Positions 7,718 through 16,342 of a stretch of 64,000 nucleotides of DNA are shown one piece after another. The position numbers and the translations under genes were made by a program. The DNA comes from Planctomycetota bacterium. Lineage in GTDB: Bacteria; Planctomycetota; PUPC01; JACPCR01. The notes beneath the pieces were generated by a model that was not told the origin of the DNA, did not search any database, and worked only from the letters and a program-made list of their open reading frames with translations. The stretch is from assembly GCA_016179685.1 (NCBI GenBank), contig JACPCR010000055.1, forward strand, positions 55,719-119,718, in the 5' to 3' direction. Every line of letters starts with the position of its first letter. The first letter of the stretch is position 1.

Positions 7718-9268
7718 TCATCCCGGCGAAATCTCATTTCCTGACGATCCGCAGCATTTCTTGAACTTCTTCCCGCTGCCGCAGGGGCAGGGGGCGTTGG
7801 GGCGGGCCCTCCGCACCGGGCGAGTGCTCGCATCGGCCTGAAGCGTCTTGGATGGCGAAATCGCCATACCGCGCCCGCGCCGCGGGTCGGACGCTGAACG
7901 CCCCACCGGCCCAGCGTTCGCCGGTCCGGGAAACTTCACGTTCCACGACAGGTTTCCGGTCCCTGGTCCCGGGCCCCACGCCCCTTCCGGTCCGTTCGGC
8001 CCCGGATTCCCCGAGGCGGATACCCCTCGCCCCTCCATGAAGGAACGGTAGTCGCGTGCCGGCCGACGGCGGCGGAGACATTCGGCCATGGCCCGAAAAT
8101 AGGGCTGAGTGCGCGCGTAAAAGAGTTGGTAACCCTTGCAAAGATAGTTCAGGCCAGGTTCTCCGTCCGGGCTGCGAATGTTGCGATGGGCCGGACAGCC
8201 GCCGTAACAGAGCTTCAAGAATTCGCACTCCCGGCAGTACCGCGGCAAGCGATCCCGCTTGTCGTTCCCGAAACGCGTCTGCTGCGGCCCATCGAGCATC
8301 TCCGACAGGCTGCTCCCGGCGATGTTGCCCAGAAGATCGCCAGCGTTGACAAAATGATCGCAACTGTAGAGGTCGCCATTATGCTCGATGGCCGCCGCCC
8401 GCCCGCAGGTCTCCGCATGGACGCAGAGGGTGGCTGGAAAGCCGGCCAGCAGTCCCAGCAGCAGATCGAAGTGCTGCACGAAGATGCGCCCGATGTCGTC
8501 CCGCTCGATCCAGCGGTCGAAAACCCCGTTCATGAAGCGGCCGAACTGCTCAGGGAGTACGCTTCGGTCCGTCACCTGCTCGGGCCCCAGGACCTCGACG
8601 ATGGGAATGAACTGCATGAACTGCGAGCCGATGTCCCGCAGAAAGTCGTAGACTTCCACCGGGTGGTCGCCGTTGTCTCTCTGCACGACGCTGAGGGTGT
8701 TGAATTCCACCTGGCATCGCCGGAGGGCGTCCAGACCCTTCATCACCTGCCCGAACGTGCCGCGTCCTTTCGCGTCCACCCGGTATCGGTCGTGAAGGCC
8801 TTCCGGTCCGTCGATGCTGATGCCGACGAGGAAATGTTCATCGTGCAAGAATTGGGCCCATTCGCCGTCGAGAAGCACACCGTTCGTCTGGAACGCATTG
8901 GTGATGCGGAGACCCGGCCGAGCGTATCGCCTCTGCCATTCGACGGCGCGGCGGAAGAAGGGCAGGCCCCGGAGAGTCGGCTCGCCCCCTTGCCAGGCGA
9001 AATTGACCTCCTCGGCTTCCACCGGCTGGGACTCGATGTACTGCCGAATGAAGTTTTCGAGCACCGATTCGGGCATGCGGAACGGCTCCCCCCGAGGGTA
9101 AAGATCCTCTTTCTCCAGGTAAAAGCAGTACTCACAGCGGAGGTTGCAGATGGGCCCGATGGGCTTGGCGATGACATGGAACGGGCGTGCCGCATGCCGC
9201 GCGCTGGGCGGCCGCGCGGGCAAAACGGGGAGGGGGAGCAGGGACTTGCTGGTGGAAGCTTGCGTCAT
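7718..9268 (-). CDS. Anaerobic sulfatase-maturating radical SAM enzyme with C-terminal SEC-C motif
   Basis: The 516-residue protein carries the radical-SAM cluster motif C-x3-C-x2-C (C41, C45, C48 in CNLRCEYCFYL) and the WQGGEPTL segment. It also has two SPASM-type auxiliary cluster regions (CVHAETCG to YSCDHF, and CRECEFLKLCYGGCPAHR), the anSME signature. The enzyme oxidises the active-site Cys or Ser of sulfatases to formylglycine without oxygen. Downstream of a low-complexity Pro/Gly linker (~400-490) is a SEC-C zinc motif (CPCGSGKKFKKCC), unusual for the core family. It is the last gene of the kelch-sulfatase-maturase operon, 57 bases after the sulfatase stop, which fits a dedicated maturation role. 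Confidence 0.92.
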   Translation of the reverse strand: MTQASTSKSLLPLPVLPARPPSARHAARPFHVIAKPIGPICNLRCEYCFYLEKEDLYPRGEPFRMPESVLENFIRQYIESQPVEAEEVNFAWQGGEPTLRGLPFFRRAVEWQRRYARPGLRITNAFQTNGVLLDGEWAQFLHDEHFLVGISIDGPEGLHDRYRVDAKGRGTFGQVMKGLDALRRCQVEFNTLSVVQRDNGDHPVEVYDFLRDIGSQFMQFIPIVEVLGPEQVTDRSVLPEQFGRFMNGVFDRWIERDDIGRIFVQHFDLLLGLLAGFPATLCVHAETCGRAAAIEHNGDLYSCDHFVNAGDLLGNIAGSSLSEMLDGPQQTRFGNDKRDRLPRYCRECEFLKLCYGGCPAHRNIRSPDGEPGLNYLCKGYQLFYARTQPYFRAMAECLRRRRPARDYRSFMEGRGVSASGNPGPNGPEGAWGPGPGTGNLSWNVKFPGPANAGPVGRSASDPRRGRGMAISPSKTLQADASTRPVRRARPNAPCPCGSGKKFKKCCGSSGNEISPG

Positions 9269-9325
9269 GGGCGTGTACTTCGTTTTCCCATTCGCGGTAG
9301 GGAGCGTGGCGTGGGCATCGGCGAG

Positions 9326-10633
9326 TCACGAGGCCGGCCGGGGCTTTTCGGAAGGCGAAAGCCCATCGACAAGATTGACCACGGCGCCTGCCGGCGCGGG
9401 CACGGGGCCCCGCAGGATCGGATCGCCCGTCGCCCGCATCCATCGGTCGAGCCTCCCACGCATCTGAACAGCCGCTTCGTCCCATCCTGGCGAATGGATC
9501 AGGTTGCGGGCCTCCTGTGGATCGAACACGAGATCGTAAAGCGATTCGGGCTCTTCCTGGCGTTCGCGCCATCCGTGGGCGAGCCAGACGCTCTTGCTGG
9601 GGCCATCGTCGCAGTTCGGCAGCACGGGCCGCGCACGGTCACCGAATCGGCGGATGTACTTCCACCGTCCCGTGCGCACACAGCGCTGAGGCTCATAGGC
9701 AGCATGGTAAGTCACTTCAGCGAATAGCTCGTCGCGGACTTCCCGGGCCTGGCCTTGAGCGAGGGGCATGAGGGAGACCCCCTGAAGCCATCCGGGCCGC
9801 GGCGTCCCGAGAAGGTCGCATAGGGTGGGGAAGAGATCGACGTGGGAGACGAGGGAATCGAAGGTTTTTCCTCCGGAAAAGCCGCCGGGGCCGCGCAGGA
9901 TGAGATACACGCCCGTGCCCGCGTCCGTCAGGTTGCATTTCATGCGCGGAAAGGCGAGCCCGTGGTCCGTGGTGCAGACGACGAGGGTATTCTCTGCCAG
10001 GCCGTTGCGCTCGAGCGCCTCCAGCACCACCCCGATCTTCGAGTCGAGAATGCGGGCGCTGGCACCGAACCGCGCCATGTCCTCTCGGGTCTCGGGCGTG
10101 TCCGGAAGCGACCCGGGCGGGAGGACGTAACGAGGGTCCTCGGTCGGGCCCAGAGGAGGAAACTCGCGGTGCGTCTCGAAGAAACCGACGGACAGAAAGA
10201 AGGGCTGAGGCGGACGCCGGTCGAGGAACTCGCTGGCCAGGACCTGCGGGTCGCGCCGCACGGAGGGGTCCCTTCCGAGCCAGAGAACAGAGTCGTAACC
10301 GATGACGGCGGGGTCCGCCGCGACGTGCTGCACGCCTGCCAGGGCCGAAAAGTAACCGACGCCGCGCAGGGTGTGGACCAGGTGTTGCCGGTAGTCCCGC
10401 AGCGAGAAACCGCGGTGCGCCAGCCCCAACATGCCGCTGCAATGCGCCCATTGCCCGGTCAACAGCGCCGCCCGGCTCGGCGAACAGGTCGGTGCCGCGC
10501 AGAAGGCCTGGCGGAAGAGTGCGCCCTGCTCCGCCAGGCGCTGGAGGTTCGGCGTCGAGACGGCATGTCCATACGGCTGGATGGTCCGGCCCGTGTCGTG
10601 CGAATGGAGGTAAAGAATATTAGGCCTGGTCAT
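9326..10633 (-). CDS. Formylglycine-dependent sulfatase (Cys type)
   Basis: The 435-residue alkaline-phosphatase-fold sulfatase has the activation signature CSPSRAALLTG, with C50 as the residue converted to formylglycine. Metal-site elements include PNILYLHSHD near the N terminus and VVCTTDHG plus HVDLFPTLCDLL further on. Overall resemblance is to SGSH-like/heparan-N-sulfatase-type bacterial sulfatases, but the exact sulfated sugar cannot be set from the sequence. No signal peptide is visible, so it would act in the cytoplasm unless exported another way. AGGAATTCGC before the ATG supports the start. It lies between a kelch protein and the maturase that would activate it. Confidence 0.92.
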   Translation of the reverse strand: MTRPNILYLHSHDTGRTIQPYGHAVSTPNLQRLAEQGALFRQAFCAAPTCSPSRAALLTGQWAHCSGMLGLAHRGFSLRDYRQHLVHTLRGVGYFSALAGVQHVAADPAVIGYDSVLWLGRDPSVRRDPQVLASEFLDRRPPQPFFLSVGFFETHREFPPLGPTEDPRYVLPPGSLPDTPETREDMARFGASARILDSKIGVVLEALERNGLAENTLVVCTTDHGLAFPRMKCNLTDAGTGVYLILRGPGGFSGGKTFDSLVSHVDLFPTLCDLLGTPRPGWLQGVSLMPLAQGQAREVRDELFAEVTYHAAYEPQRCVRTGRWKYIRRFGDRARPVLPNCDDGPSKSVWLAHGWRERQEEPESLYDLVFDPQEARNLIHSPGWDEAAVQMRGRLDRWMRATGDPILRGPVPAPAGAVVNLVDGLSPSEKPRPAS

Positions 10634-10672
10634 GCGAATTCCTGGGATGGCGCCGTGGAGAAGCAGTCGAAA

Positions 10673-11623
10673 TTACTCGTCCCCGAACCACCCTCGGGGA
10701 ATCTCCAGAGACCACACCTCGCTGTTCAGGGGCTCGGCGTGCCCCCCCGCCACCCAGATTTTGTCCTGGAACACGTAAGCCGAATGCTCGTGGCGTTTTT
10801 TCCAGACCACGCGGGACTTCAACTGCGTCCAGTCCTTTCCGTCCTTCGAGTACCAGACATCGCCGAAATTCCCGTTTTCTTTGGACCATCCGCCGAGGAC
10901 CCACATCCTGCCGCGGTACACCACCGCGGAAAACCAGAGGCGCGGACCCCAGGCCGCGGCAGAGGTCACCGGACTCCAGTGCTCGCCGTCCCTGGAGCAC
11001 CAGACATCGTTGCGAGCAACATGCTGCGGGCTCCAAAGGCCACCGCCCAGCATCCAGATTCTGTTGTCGAATACCACGGCTTGGCCGTGCGCCCGCTTCG
11101 ACCAGCCAGCGCCACCGGTCACCTGTTTCCACGACTTCCCGTCGGCCGAGGACCAGACGTCGTTCTTGACCATCGGGTCGCTGTGATCATAGAAATTCTC
11201 CGTGCCGCCCAGCACCCACATGCGGTCATTGAAGACGGAGAATGCCGCAGCGACACGCGGGCACCAGCCCGCTTGAGCCTCCAGCGTCCATTCCGCGCCG
11301 TCGGTGGATGACCAGACCTTGTTGCTGTTCTCGGCGCCGGGCAGTTTGCGTCCGCCCATGAACCACATCTTGTCCTTGAACACCATGGACGCCGAGAGAT
11401 CGCTATGGTCCCACGGCGCTTTGGGGGTCACACAAGTCCAGGTCCTGCCATCGGGCGACTTCCACACGTCGCACGGGTTGGGTATCTTCGCGTCGAACCA
11501 GCCGCCCAGAATCCAAAGGTGGTCACGGTATACGAATTCTCCTTGGGAATCCCGTGGCTGCCACCCGGCCTCGCGGGTCTCGCAGGCCCAGTCCGGCGCC
11601 TCTTTCGCCCCTGTATTGGACAT
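10673..11623 (-). CDS. Kelch-repeat beta-propeller protein
   Basis: The 316-residue product has six kelch-type blades, each with a W-x-(L/M/V)-GG motif (LWILGGW, MWFMGGR, MWVLGGT, IWMLGGG, MWVLGGW, IWVAGGH) and a following VW-S-x-DG motif. No catalytic domain is attached and no signal peptide is present with this start. The ATG at 11623 is chosen because AGGAG lies 6 bases upstream; a longer frame would extend 55 residues into the divergent promoter region and nearly to the facing gene. It is the first gene of an operon with the sulfatase and its maturase, suggesting a sugar-binding or sialic-acid-mutarotase-like role, which is inference. Confidence 0.82.
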   Translation of the reverse strand: MSNTGAKEAPDWACETREAGWQPRDSQGEFVYRDHLWILGGWFDAKIPNPCDVWKSPDGRTWTCVTPKAPWDHSDLSASMVFKDKMWFMGGRKLPGAENSNKVWSSTDGAEWTLEAQAGWCPRVAAAFSVFNDRMWVLGGTENFYDHSDPMVKNDVWSSADGKSWKQVTGGAGWSKRAHGQAVVFDNRIWMLGGGLWSPQHVARNDVWCSRDGEHWSPVTSAAAWGPRLWFSAVVYRGRMWVLGGWSKENGNFGDVWYSKDGKDWTQLKSRVVWKKRHEHSAYVFQDKIWVAGGHAEPLNSEVWSLEIPRGWFGDE

Positions 11624-11750
11624 GCTTTTCTCCTCGTTGCTGGTGCGGATGCCGGCGGACACTGCCAGCGCCGATAAAATAGCAAGAATTTCTCCGTTCG
11701 GAAACGTTCGCAAGCTTTGCACACCAGCAAACCCTGCAAAGAGAGGCAAG
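11624..11750. promoter_or_regulatory. Divergent promoter region
   Basis: The 127 bases separate the starts of the kelch-sulfatase-maturase operon and the metallophosphoesterase gene, so they must hold both promoters. I see no convincing -35/-10 pair. Confidence 0.5.
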
Positions 11751-13145
11751 ATGACCAAGAGAAACCAGATTGACCCGGACCGGATCACGGCTCTTCAGCC
11801 TCGAGGAAAACAGGGACACCAGTTCGTCTTCTACGGGGACTGCTGCTCCGGCGTCCCAGGCCGCGTGACCGAGTCGAATTTCGCCGCGGTAAATTCAGTG
11901 ATCCAGCGACTGTCTCCCTTTCCAGAATTCCTCGCATTCCTGGGCGATCATGTTTTCGGGCTGACCCAGGACGCCTCGGAGCTCCGGCGTCAGTGGCGTC
12001 ACTGGCTCGATCACGAAATGGCCTGGCTGGCCCGGCGGAAGGACACGCCGGTCTACCACGTCACCAGCAACCACAGCACCTATGATGCGGCCAGCGAGGA
12101 GGTCTGGCGTGAAGTGCTGCCCGACCTGCCCCGCAACGGCCCGCCGGGCCAGGAGGGTCTCTCGTACTTTGTGCGCCGAGGCGGCCTTCTCCTGGCCGTG
12201 GCGAACACCTCCTATTCCGCGCTGGGCGGATACGGCCACGTGGAAAGCCAGTGGTTGGACGAGACCCTCGGTTCGAATGCGGACGCGGCCTGGAAAATCG
12301 TCCTGGGCCATCACCCCCTATGGCCAGTCAATGGCTACGACGAGTACCCCCTCTGGCGCGTCGTGCCGGGACAGGCCATGCCCTTCTGGGACGTTCTGGT
12401 GAGACACGGGGTCCTGGCCTACCTCTGCAGCCATATCATTGCCTTCGACGTGCAGGCGCACCGCGGCGTGCTCCAAGTCGCCACCGGCGGCGCGGGCACC
12501 CTCTATGGGCCAGGCGGATTCATGCCGGGGCCCATCGAATATCTCCACACCGTCCAGGCCGCCCTGGATGCACGCGGTCTGCGCTACCAGGTGCTGGATA
12601 GGGAGGGACGCGTCCGTGAACGGTTGGACTGGCCCCTGGCCTTGCCGCCTTCGGGTGCCTGGGAGGTCATCCCTGCCATCGACGGCAGCTTCCGCCGCAC
12701 GGTGCCCGCGGGGACCGACCCCGTTTTCGGCTCGTTAGGGATTCAACTCTGGCGCTTCACCGGAAGGGCCGGGAAAAAGGCCGGTGGCAGCGATCAGGTG
12801 CTTCTCGCGGGCTCGGAAGGTCTCGGCATGCCGGACACCGTGCGTGTCGTCCTTGCAGGAGCCCGCCGCCAACTCCGGCTGCACCTCAGAGCCTACTCGG
12901 GCGAACCGGGGTCCTGGAAGGGATTCGAAATCGGACCCTCTGACTGCTTCGATTTCCAGCTCGCGGTCCATTGCGGCATGGGGCCCGGCGGCATCCTCGC
13001 ACGGGCGCACGAAAACGTGCCCTGGTCTTCCTTGAGCAGCTCGTGCGCCTGGGGTGTCGAGCGCGTTCGCTGGCCATCCTGGTGGAGGTTGTGCAGCCGT
13101 CCACTGTCCCTGCGATGGGGATCGGCCCCCTCCGCTGAGGCCTGA
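11751..13145 (+). CDS. Calcineurin-like metallophosphoesterase with altered metal motifs
   Basis: The 464-residue protein has the ordered motifs of the metallophosphoesterase fold, but several depart from consensus: YGDCC for GD-x-H, LGDHV for GDN, SNHSTYD for GNHE, LGHHPLW (intact) and SHIIAFD for the final GH-x-H. It may bind metals differently or have weak phosphatase activity. The region after ~residue 290 is a beta-rich domain I do not recognise. The ATG at 11751 follows GAGAGGCAAG. It faces the sulfatase operon, so it could act on phosphorylated sugars, which is inference. The C terminus is followed at once by a hairpin. Confidence 0.72.
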   Translation: MTKRNQIDPDRITALQPRGKQGHQFVFYGDCCSGVPGRVTESNFAAVNSVIQRLSPFPEFLAFLGDHVFGLTQDASELRRQWRHWLDHEMAWLARRKDTPVYHVTSNHSTYDAASEEVWREVLPDLPRNGPPGQEGLSYFVRRGGLLLAVANTSYSALGGYGHVESQWLDETLGSNADAAWKIVLGHHPLWPVNGYDEYPLWRVVPGQAMPFWDVLVRHGVLAYLCSHIIAFDVQAHRGVLQVATGGAGTLYGPGGFMPGPIEYLHTVQAALDARGLRYQVLDREGRVRERLDWPLALPPSGAWEVIPAIDGSFRRTVPAGTDPVFGSLGIQLWRFTGRAGKKAGGSDQVLLAGSEGLGMPDTVRVVLAGARRQLRLHLRAYSGEPGSWKGFEIGPSDCFDFQLAVHCGMGPGGILARAHENVPWSSLSSSCAWGVERVRWPSWWRLCSRPLSLRWGSAPSAEA

Positions 13146-13160
13146 CGGCTGCCAGCCGTC
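13144..13160 (+). terminator. Short hairpin at the metallophosphoesterase stop codon
   Basis: GACGGCT and AGCCGTC form a perfect 7-base stem with a 3-base loop, overlapping the TGA. There is no clear T-tract, so termination is only moderately supported. Confidence 0.4.
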
Positions 13161-13170
13161 TACTCGTCGC

Positions 13171-13198
13171 TTGAGGACCCGGGAAAGCTTCATATAAT
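13171..13198 (+). promoter_or_regulatory. Sigma-70-like promoter of pilT
   Basis: TTGAGG (13171-13176) and a perfect TATAAT (13193-13198) are 16 bases apart, about 140 bases upstream of the pilT start. Confidence 0.6.
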
Positions 13199-13340
13199 CC
13201 CACGTTTCATCGGGGCGATCCTTTCCCCGACCCGCAGGCTCATGGGACATCCGGGACGGGCTGCGCGACGAATGGAAGGTCTCGGCTCGTCCTTTCCGAT
13301 CGAATGGACTCCCCTCACAATCTACAGGCTGAGGTTACCT

Positions 13341-14567
13341 ATGCCCCAGATCGATCGCTTTCTCCAGTTCATGGTAGGACAGCGCGGCTCCGACCTCCAC
13401 GTCTCCGTCGGCAGTCCTCCGATGATTCGCGTAGACGGCGACATGCTCAAGATGAACATGGGACCGCTGAACAAGGACCAGGTCTGGAATCTGATCTCGG
13501 AAATCATACCGGAGCACAACCTCGAGCAATTCACCAAGGACTGGGACACGGACTTCGCCTACGAGCTTCCAGGTGTCGCGCGATTCAGGGTCAACGTCTT
13601 CACCGACCGGCGGGGGCCCGGCACGGTGATGCGGACGATCCCGGCGAAAATCTGGACGTGTGACGATCTGGGGTTAAGCAAGGAAATCCGTACCCTGTGC
13701 CTGATGCCCAAGGGCTTGGTGATCGTGACGGGTCCCACGGGCAGCGGGAAATCGACGACCCTCGCGGCGCTGGTCCGCGAGTGCAACGAGAAGCGGAAGG
13801 ACCACATCATCACGATCGAGGATCCGATCGAATTCGTCCACGACAACATAAGCTGCCTGATCAACCAGCGCGAGGTGCACCAGCACACACGAAGCTTCTC
13901 GGTGGCCCTGAGGGCCGCGCTGCGAGAGGACCCGGACATCGTGCTGATCGGCGAAATGCGCGACCTGGAAACGGTGCGGATCGCCCTGGAGACGGCGGAA
14001 ACGGGCCACCTCGTCTTCGCCACGCTTCACACCAATACCGCGGCGAGCACGGTGGACCGCATCATCGACCAGTTTCCAGCCGATCAGCAGGAGCAGATTC
14101 GAGTGATGCTTTCGACGAACCTGAAGGCGGTGATTGCCCAGACGCTCTTGAAGAAGAAGGGTTCGGGCCGGGTCGCAGCCCTCGAGATTCTGATCGTGAC
14201 GAGCGCCGTGGCGAACCTGATTCGCGAGAACAAGACCTTCCAGATCGGGTCGCAGATCGAGACGGGCAAGAAATACGGGATGATGCCCCTCAACGACGCA
14301 TTGATCGCCTACATCGAAAAGGGCGTCGTGGACCCCAAAGAAGCCTACATGAAGGCGCTGGACAAAATCGCCTACAGCGAAAAGGTCATGGGGGTGCTCC
14401 TGAACCAGGTGAAGTCCGGCCAGTTGAAGCCCGCGGACGCCATCATGTCCGTCTTCAATACGACGGAGATGCTCAACGGCTTCACCCGGATCGGCATGGC
14501 GAGGGACCAGGTCGAACAGTTGCGGGCGATTGCGGAGCGCAAGGCTGCCTCCGAAATGGAAGTGTAG
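13341..14567 (+). CDS. pilT: Type IV pilus retraction ATPase PilT
   Basis: The 408-residue cytoplasmic AAA-type secretion ATPase powers pilus retraction. It has the N-terminal SDLHVSVGSPP motif, the Walker A loop GPTGSGKST (131-139), an Asp box (IITIEDPIEF), Walker B (DPDIVLIGEMRD), a His box (HLVFATLHTN) and an AIRNLIRE-like segment (SAVANLIREN). These place it in PilT/PilU rather than PilB. The ATG at 13341 is chosen for its family-typical N terminus and a GAGGT upstream. No other pilus gene is nearby, so it is a lone retraction motor whose pilus genes must lie elsewhere. It has its own promoter. Confidence 0.95.
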   Translation: MPQIDRFLQFMVGQRGSDLHVSVGSPPMIRVDGDMLKMNMGPLNKDQVWNLISEIIPEHNLEQFTKDWDTDFAYELPGVARFRVNVFTDRRGPGTVMRTIPAKIWTCDDLGLSKEIRTLCLMPKGLVIVTGPTGSGKSTTLAALVRECNEKRKDHIITIEDPIEFVHDNISCLINQREVHQHTRSFSVALRAALREDPDIVLIGEMRDLETVRIALETAETGHLVFATLHTNTAASTVDRIIDQFPADQQEQIRVMLSTNLKAVIAQTLLKKKGSGRVAALEILIVTSAVANLIRENKTFQIGSQIETGKKYGMMPLNDALIAYIEKGVVDPKEAYMKALDKIAYSEKVMGVLLNQVKSGQLKPADAIMSVFNTTEMLNGFTRIGMARDQVEQLRAIAERKAASEMEV

Positions 14568-14572
14568 TCCAA

Positions 14573-14677
14573 TGAGGAACGTTTTATCCGACCGCTTCCC
14601 ACGGTGACGCGTGCGTCGCTCACTTACCACTCCATCCCCAGCCCACTCACCGCAGGCCGTCGGATAAACGTTTCTCA
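14573..14677. repeat. Long-arm inverted repeat after pilT
   Basis: Arm 14573-14592 (TGAGGAACGTTTTATCCGAC) and arm 14659-14677 are inverted copies with one mismatch and one indel. The 66-base spacer is also partly complementary. A terminator between pilT and the convergent glpD, or a degraded small mobile element, are both possible. Confidence 0.45.
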
Positions 14678-14733
14678 GTGGCAGAGGGCGCAGAGAGGCA
14701 GAGGATTTCATAACCACACAGAGCTTACAAAAC

Positions 14734-16335
14734 CTACTGAGGAACGGACTGCCGGGCGAGGTCTTGGTAGCGCCGCGCCTGTTCCTCGCGAGCTTGCGGG
14801 CCCCATCCCAAGGCGTCGCCAAGAACCTCGGCGACCTCGCTGGCGCACGCGAGGCCGTGGCCCCGATCCTCGTAAAAGAGGGGCACGCGCCGGACCAGAA
14901 CATCTTCCAGGGTCATCGCCATTTCGTGTTCCACGGCGTACCGGACGTCGGCTCGCCTGTAAGGCAGGCCCGGGACCAGGCTCGACGCCCACCGGGGATC
15001 TGACGCGGCGAGCTCTTCGACGATCCGACAGCCGGGCCCATAGCGGTCTCTCGGCCCCTGGAAGCCTTCGGCATCCGTGTCGGGCCGCGGGCACGCCCCT
15101 TCCTCGTCCAGGGGCATATCCGCCGTCCGGCATCGGCCGGGACGCCGGCCCAGCCGCCTGGCCACCCGGTCGACCACCTCCTCGGCCATCGCGCGGTAGG
15201 TGGTGAGCTTCCCGCCCCCGACGGACATGAGGCCGTCGGGGTCTTCGAACACCTCGTGTTCCCGCGAGGCGGCCGTCAGGCTGCCGCGGTGGGACCGCAG
15301 GAGGGGCCGGAGTCCGGAATAGGTGCACCAGACGTCATCGAGCTTCAGCCTCGCCTCGGGGAAGATGGCGTTGGCCGAGTCGAGGAGATAAGCGGCCTCC
15401 TCCCGATCGCTGAACTCACCCGGGCTGGCCCGGGGATGCACCTCGGTGGTGCCGATCAGGGTCAGAGGCCCGAAGGGAATGGCCAGGAGGACGCGCTGAT
15501 CAGTGACCGCGCGGAAAACGATGGCCCGGCTGTGTCCCACGCGCTGGCGCGGGATGACGAGGTGACTGCCCTTGCTGGTCTGCAGGCTCGGGGGACGCCC
15601 TGCGCCGGCGCGATCTCTCATTTCGTCGAGCCATGGCCCGGCGGCATTGACCACCACGCGGGCCCGCGCACAGAACGTCTCACCGGAGAACGCTTCCCGA
15701 AGAACCACTTCCCGCAATCCGGCCTGTGGAGGCCGGGCCGCCATGGCCTCCACATAGGGAATCAGAACGGCGCCGTGCCGGTGCGCCGAAAGCAGAGTGG
15801 CCAAGGTGAGGCGGAAATCGTTCGTCAAACAATCGCCGTAGAGAGCGGCGCCGGTCATCCCCTCGCGGCGGAGGGCGGGCTCGAGCTCGGACGCTGCACG
15901 CGGACCGAGCATCCGATGCCTTCGAACGTTGCGGAACAGGGCGAGCCCGTCGTAGAGCCAGAGGCCGGCCGATCGGCCGACCATCCCGAGCCTCGACGAT
16001 CCGTAGAAAGGATAGACGAACTCCAGGGGATGGACGAGTCGCGGCGCGATGCGAAGCAGGATGTGGCGCTCCCGACAGGATTCGAACACCAGGCGGAAGT
16101 CGCCCGTAGCCAGATAGCGGAATCCGCCGTGGATCAGCCGGGAGGACTTGCTGGACGTGCCGCTCCCGAAGTCTGAGCGCTCGGCCAGAGCGACGCGGAG
16201 GCCCCGGAGGACCGCATCACGAGCCACTCCGGCCCCCGTGATCCCGCCCCCGATGACGAGCACGTCGAAGGTCTCCCGGCTCAGCCGGTCGAGATTCTTT
16301 TTTCGGACTCGGTGCGAGAATTCAGGCTGTTCCAT
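14734..16335 (-). CDS. glpD: FAD-dependent glycerol-3-phosphate dehydrogenase
   Basis: Oxidises sn-glycerol 3-phosphate to dihydroxyacetone phosphate at the cytoplasmic membrane, feeding electrons to quinone. The 533-residue protein has the FAD-binding GGGITGAGVARDA near the N terminus, GSGTSSKSSRLIHGG and RYLATGDFRLV, and MSVGGGKLTTYRAMAE before the C-terminal domain; all are GlpD/GlpA signatures. Length is normal. The ATG at 16335 is supported by the family-typical QPEFSHRVRKKNLDRL start; a 36-residue upstream extension would run into the preceding gene. It follows the epimerase gene by 7 bases, forming an operon. Confidence 0.92.
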   Translation of the reverse strand: MEQPEFSHRVRKKNLDRLSRETFDVLVIGGGITGAGVARDAVLRGLRVALAERSDFGSGTSSKSSRLIHGGFRYLATGDFRLVFESCRERHILLRIAPRLVHPLEFVYPFYGSSRLGMVGRSAGLWLYDGLALFRNVRRHRMLGPRAASELEPALRREGMTGAALYGDCLTNDFRLTLATLLSAHRHGAVLIPYVEAMAARPPQAGLREVVLREAFSGETFCARARVVVNAAGPWLDEMRDRAGAGRPPSLQTSKGSHLVIPRQRVGHSRAIVFRAVTDQRVLLAIPFGPLTLIGTTEVHPRASPGEFSDREEAAYLLDSANAIFPEARLKLDDVWCTYSGLRPLLRSHRGSLTAASREHEVFEDPDGLMSVGGGKLTTYRAMAEEVVDRVARRLGRRPGRCRTADMPLDEEGACPRPDTDAEGFQGPRDRYGPGCRIVEELAASDPRWASSLVPGLPYRRADVRYAVEHEMAMTLEDVLVRRVPLFYEDRGHGLACASEVAEVLGDALGWGPQAREEQARRYQDLARQSVPQ

Positions 16336-16342
16336 GGCCGCT

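Noticed and set aside
8126..9727. A 533-codon plus-strand frame across the maturase and sulfatase genes
   Set aside because: It is antisense to two genes with unmistakable catalytic motifs, and its translation has no recognisable domain. High GC content makes long shadow frames common.
9842..11311. A 489-codon plus-strand frame
   Set aside because: Antisense to the sulfatase and kelch genes. Composition is Arg/Pro-rich, as in shadow frames.
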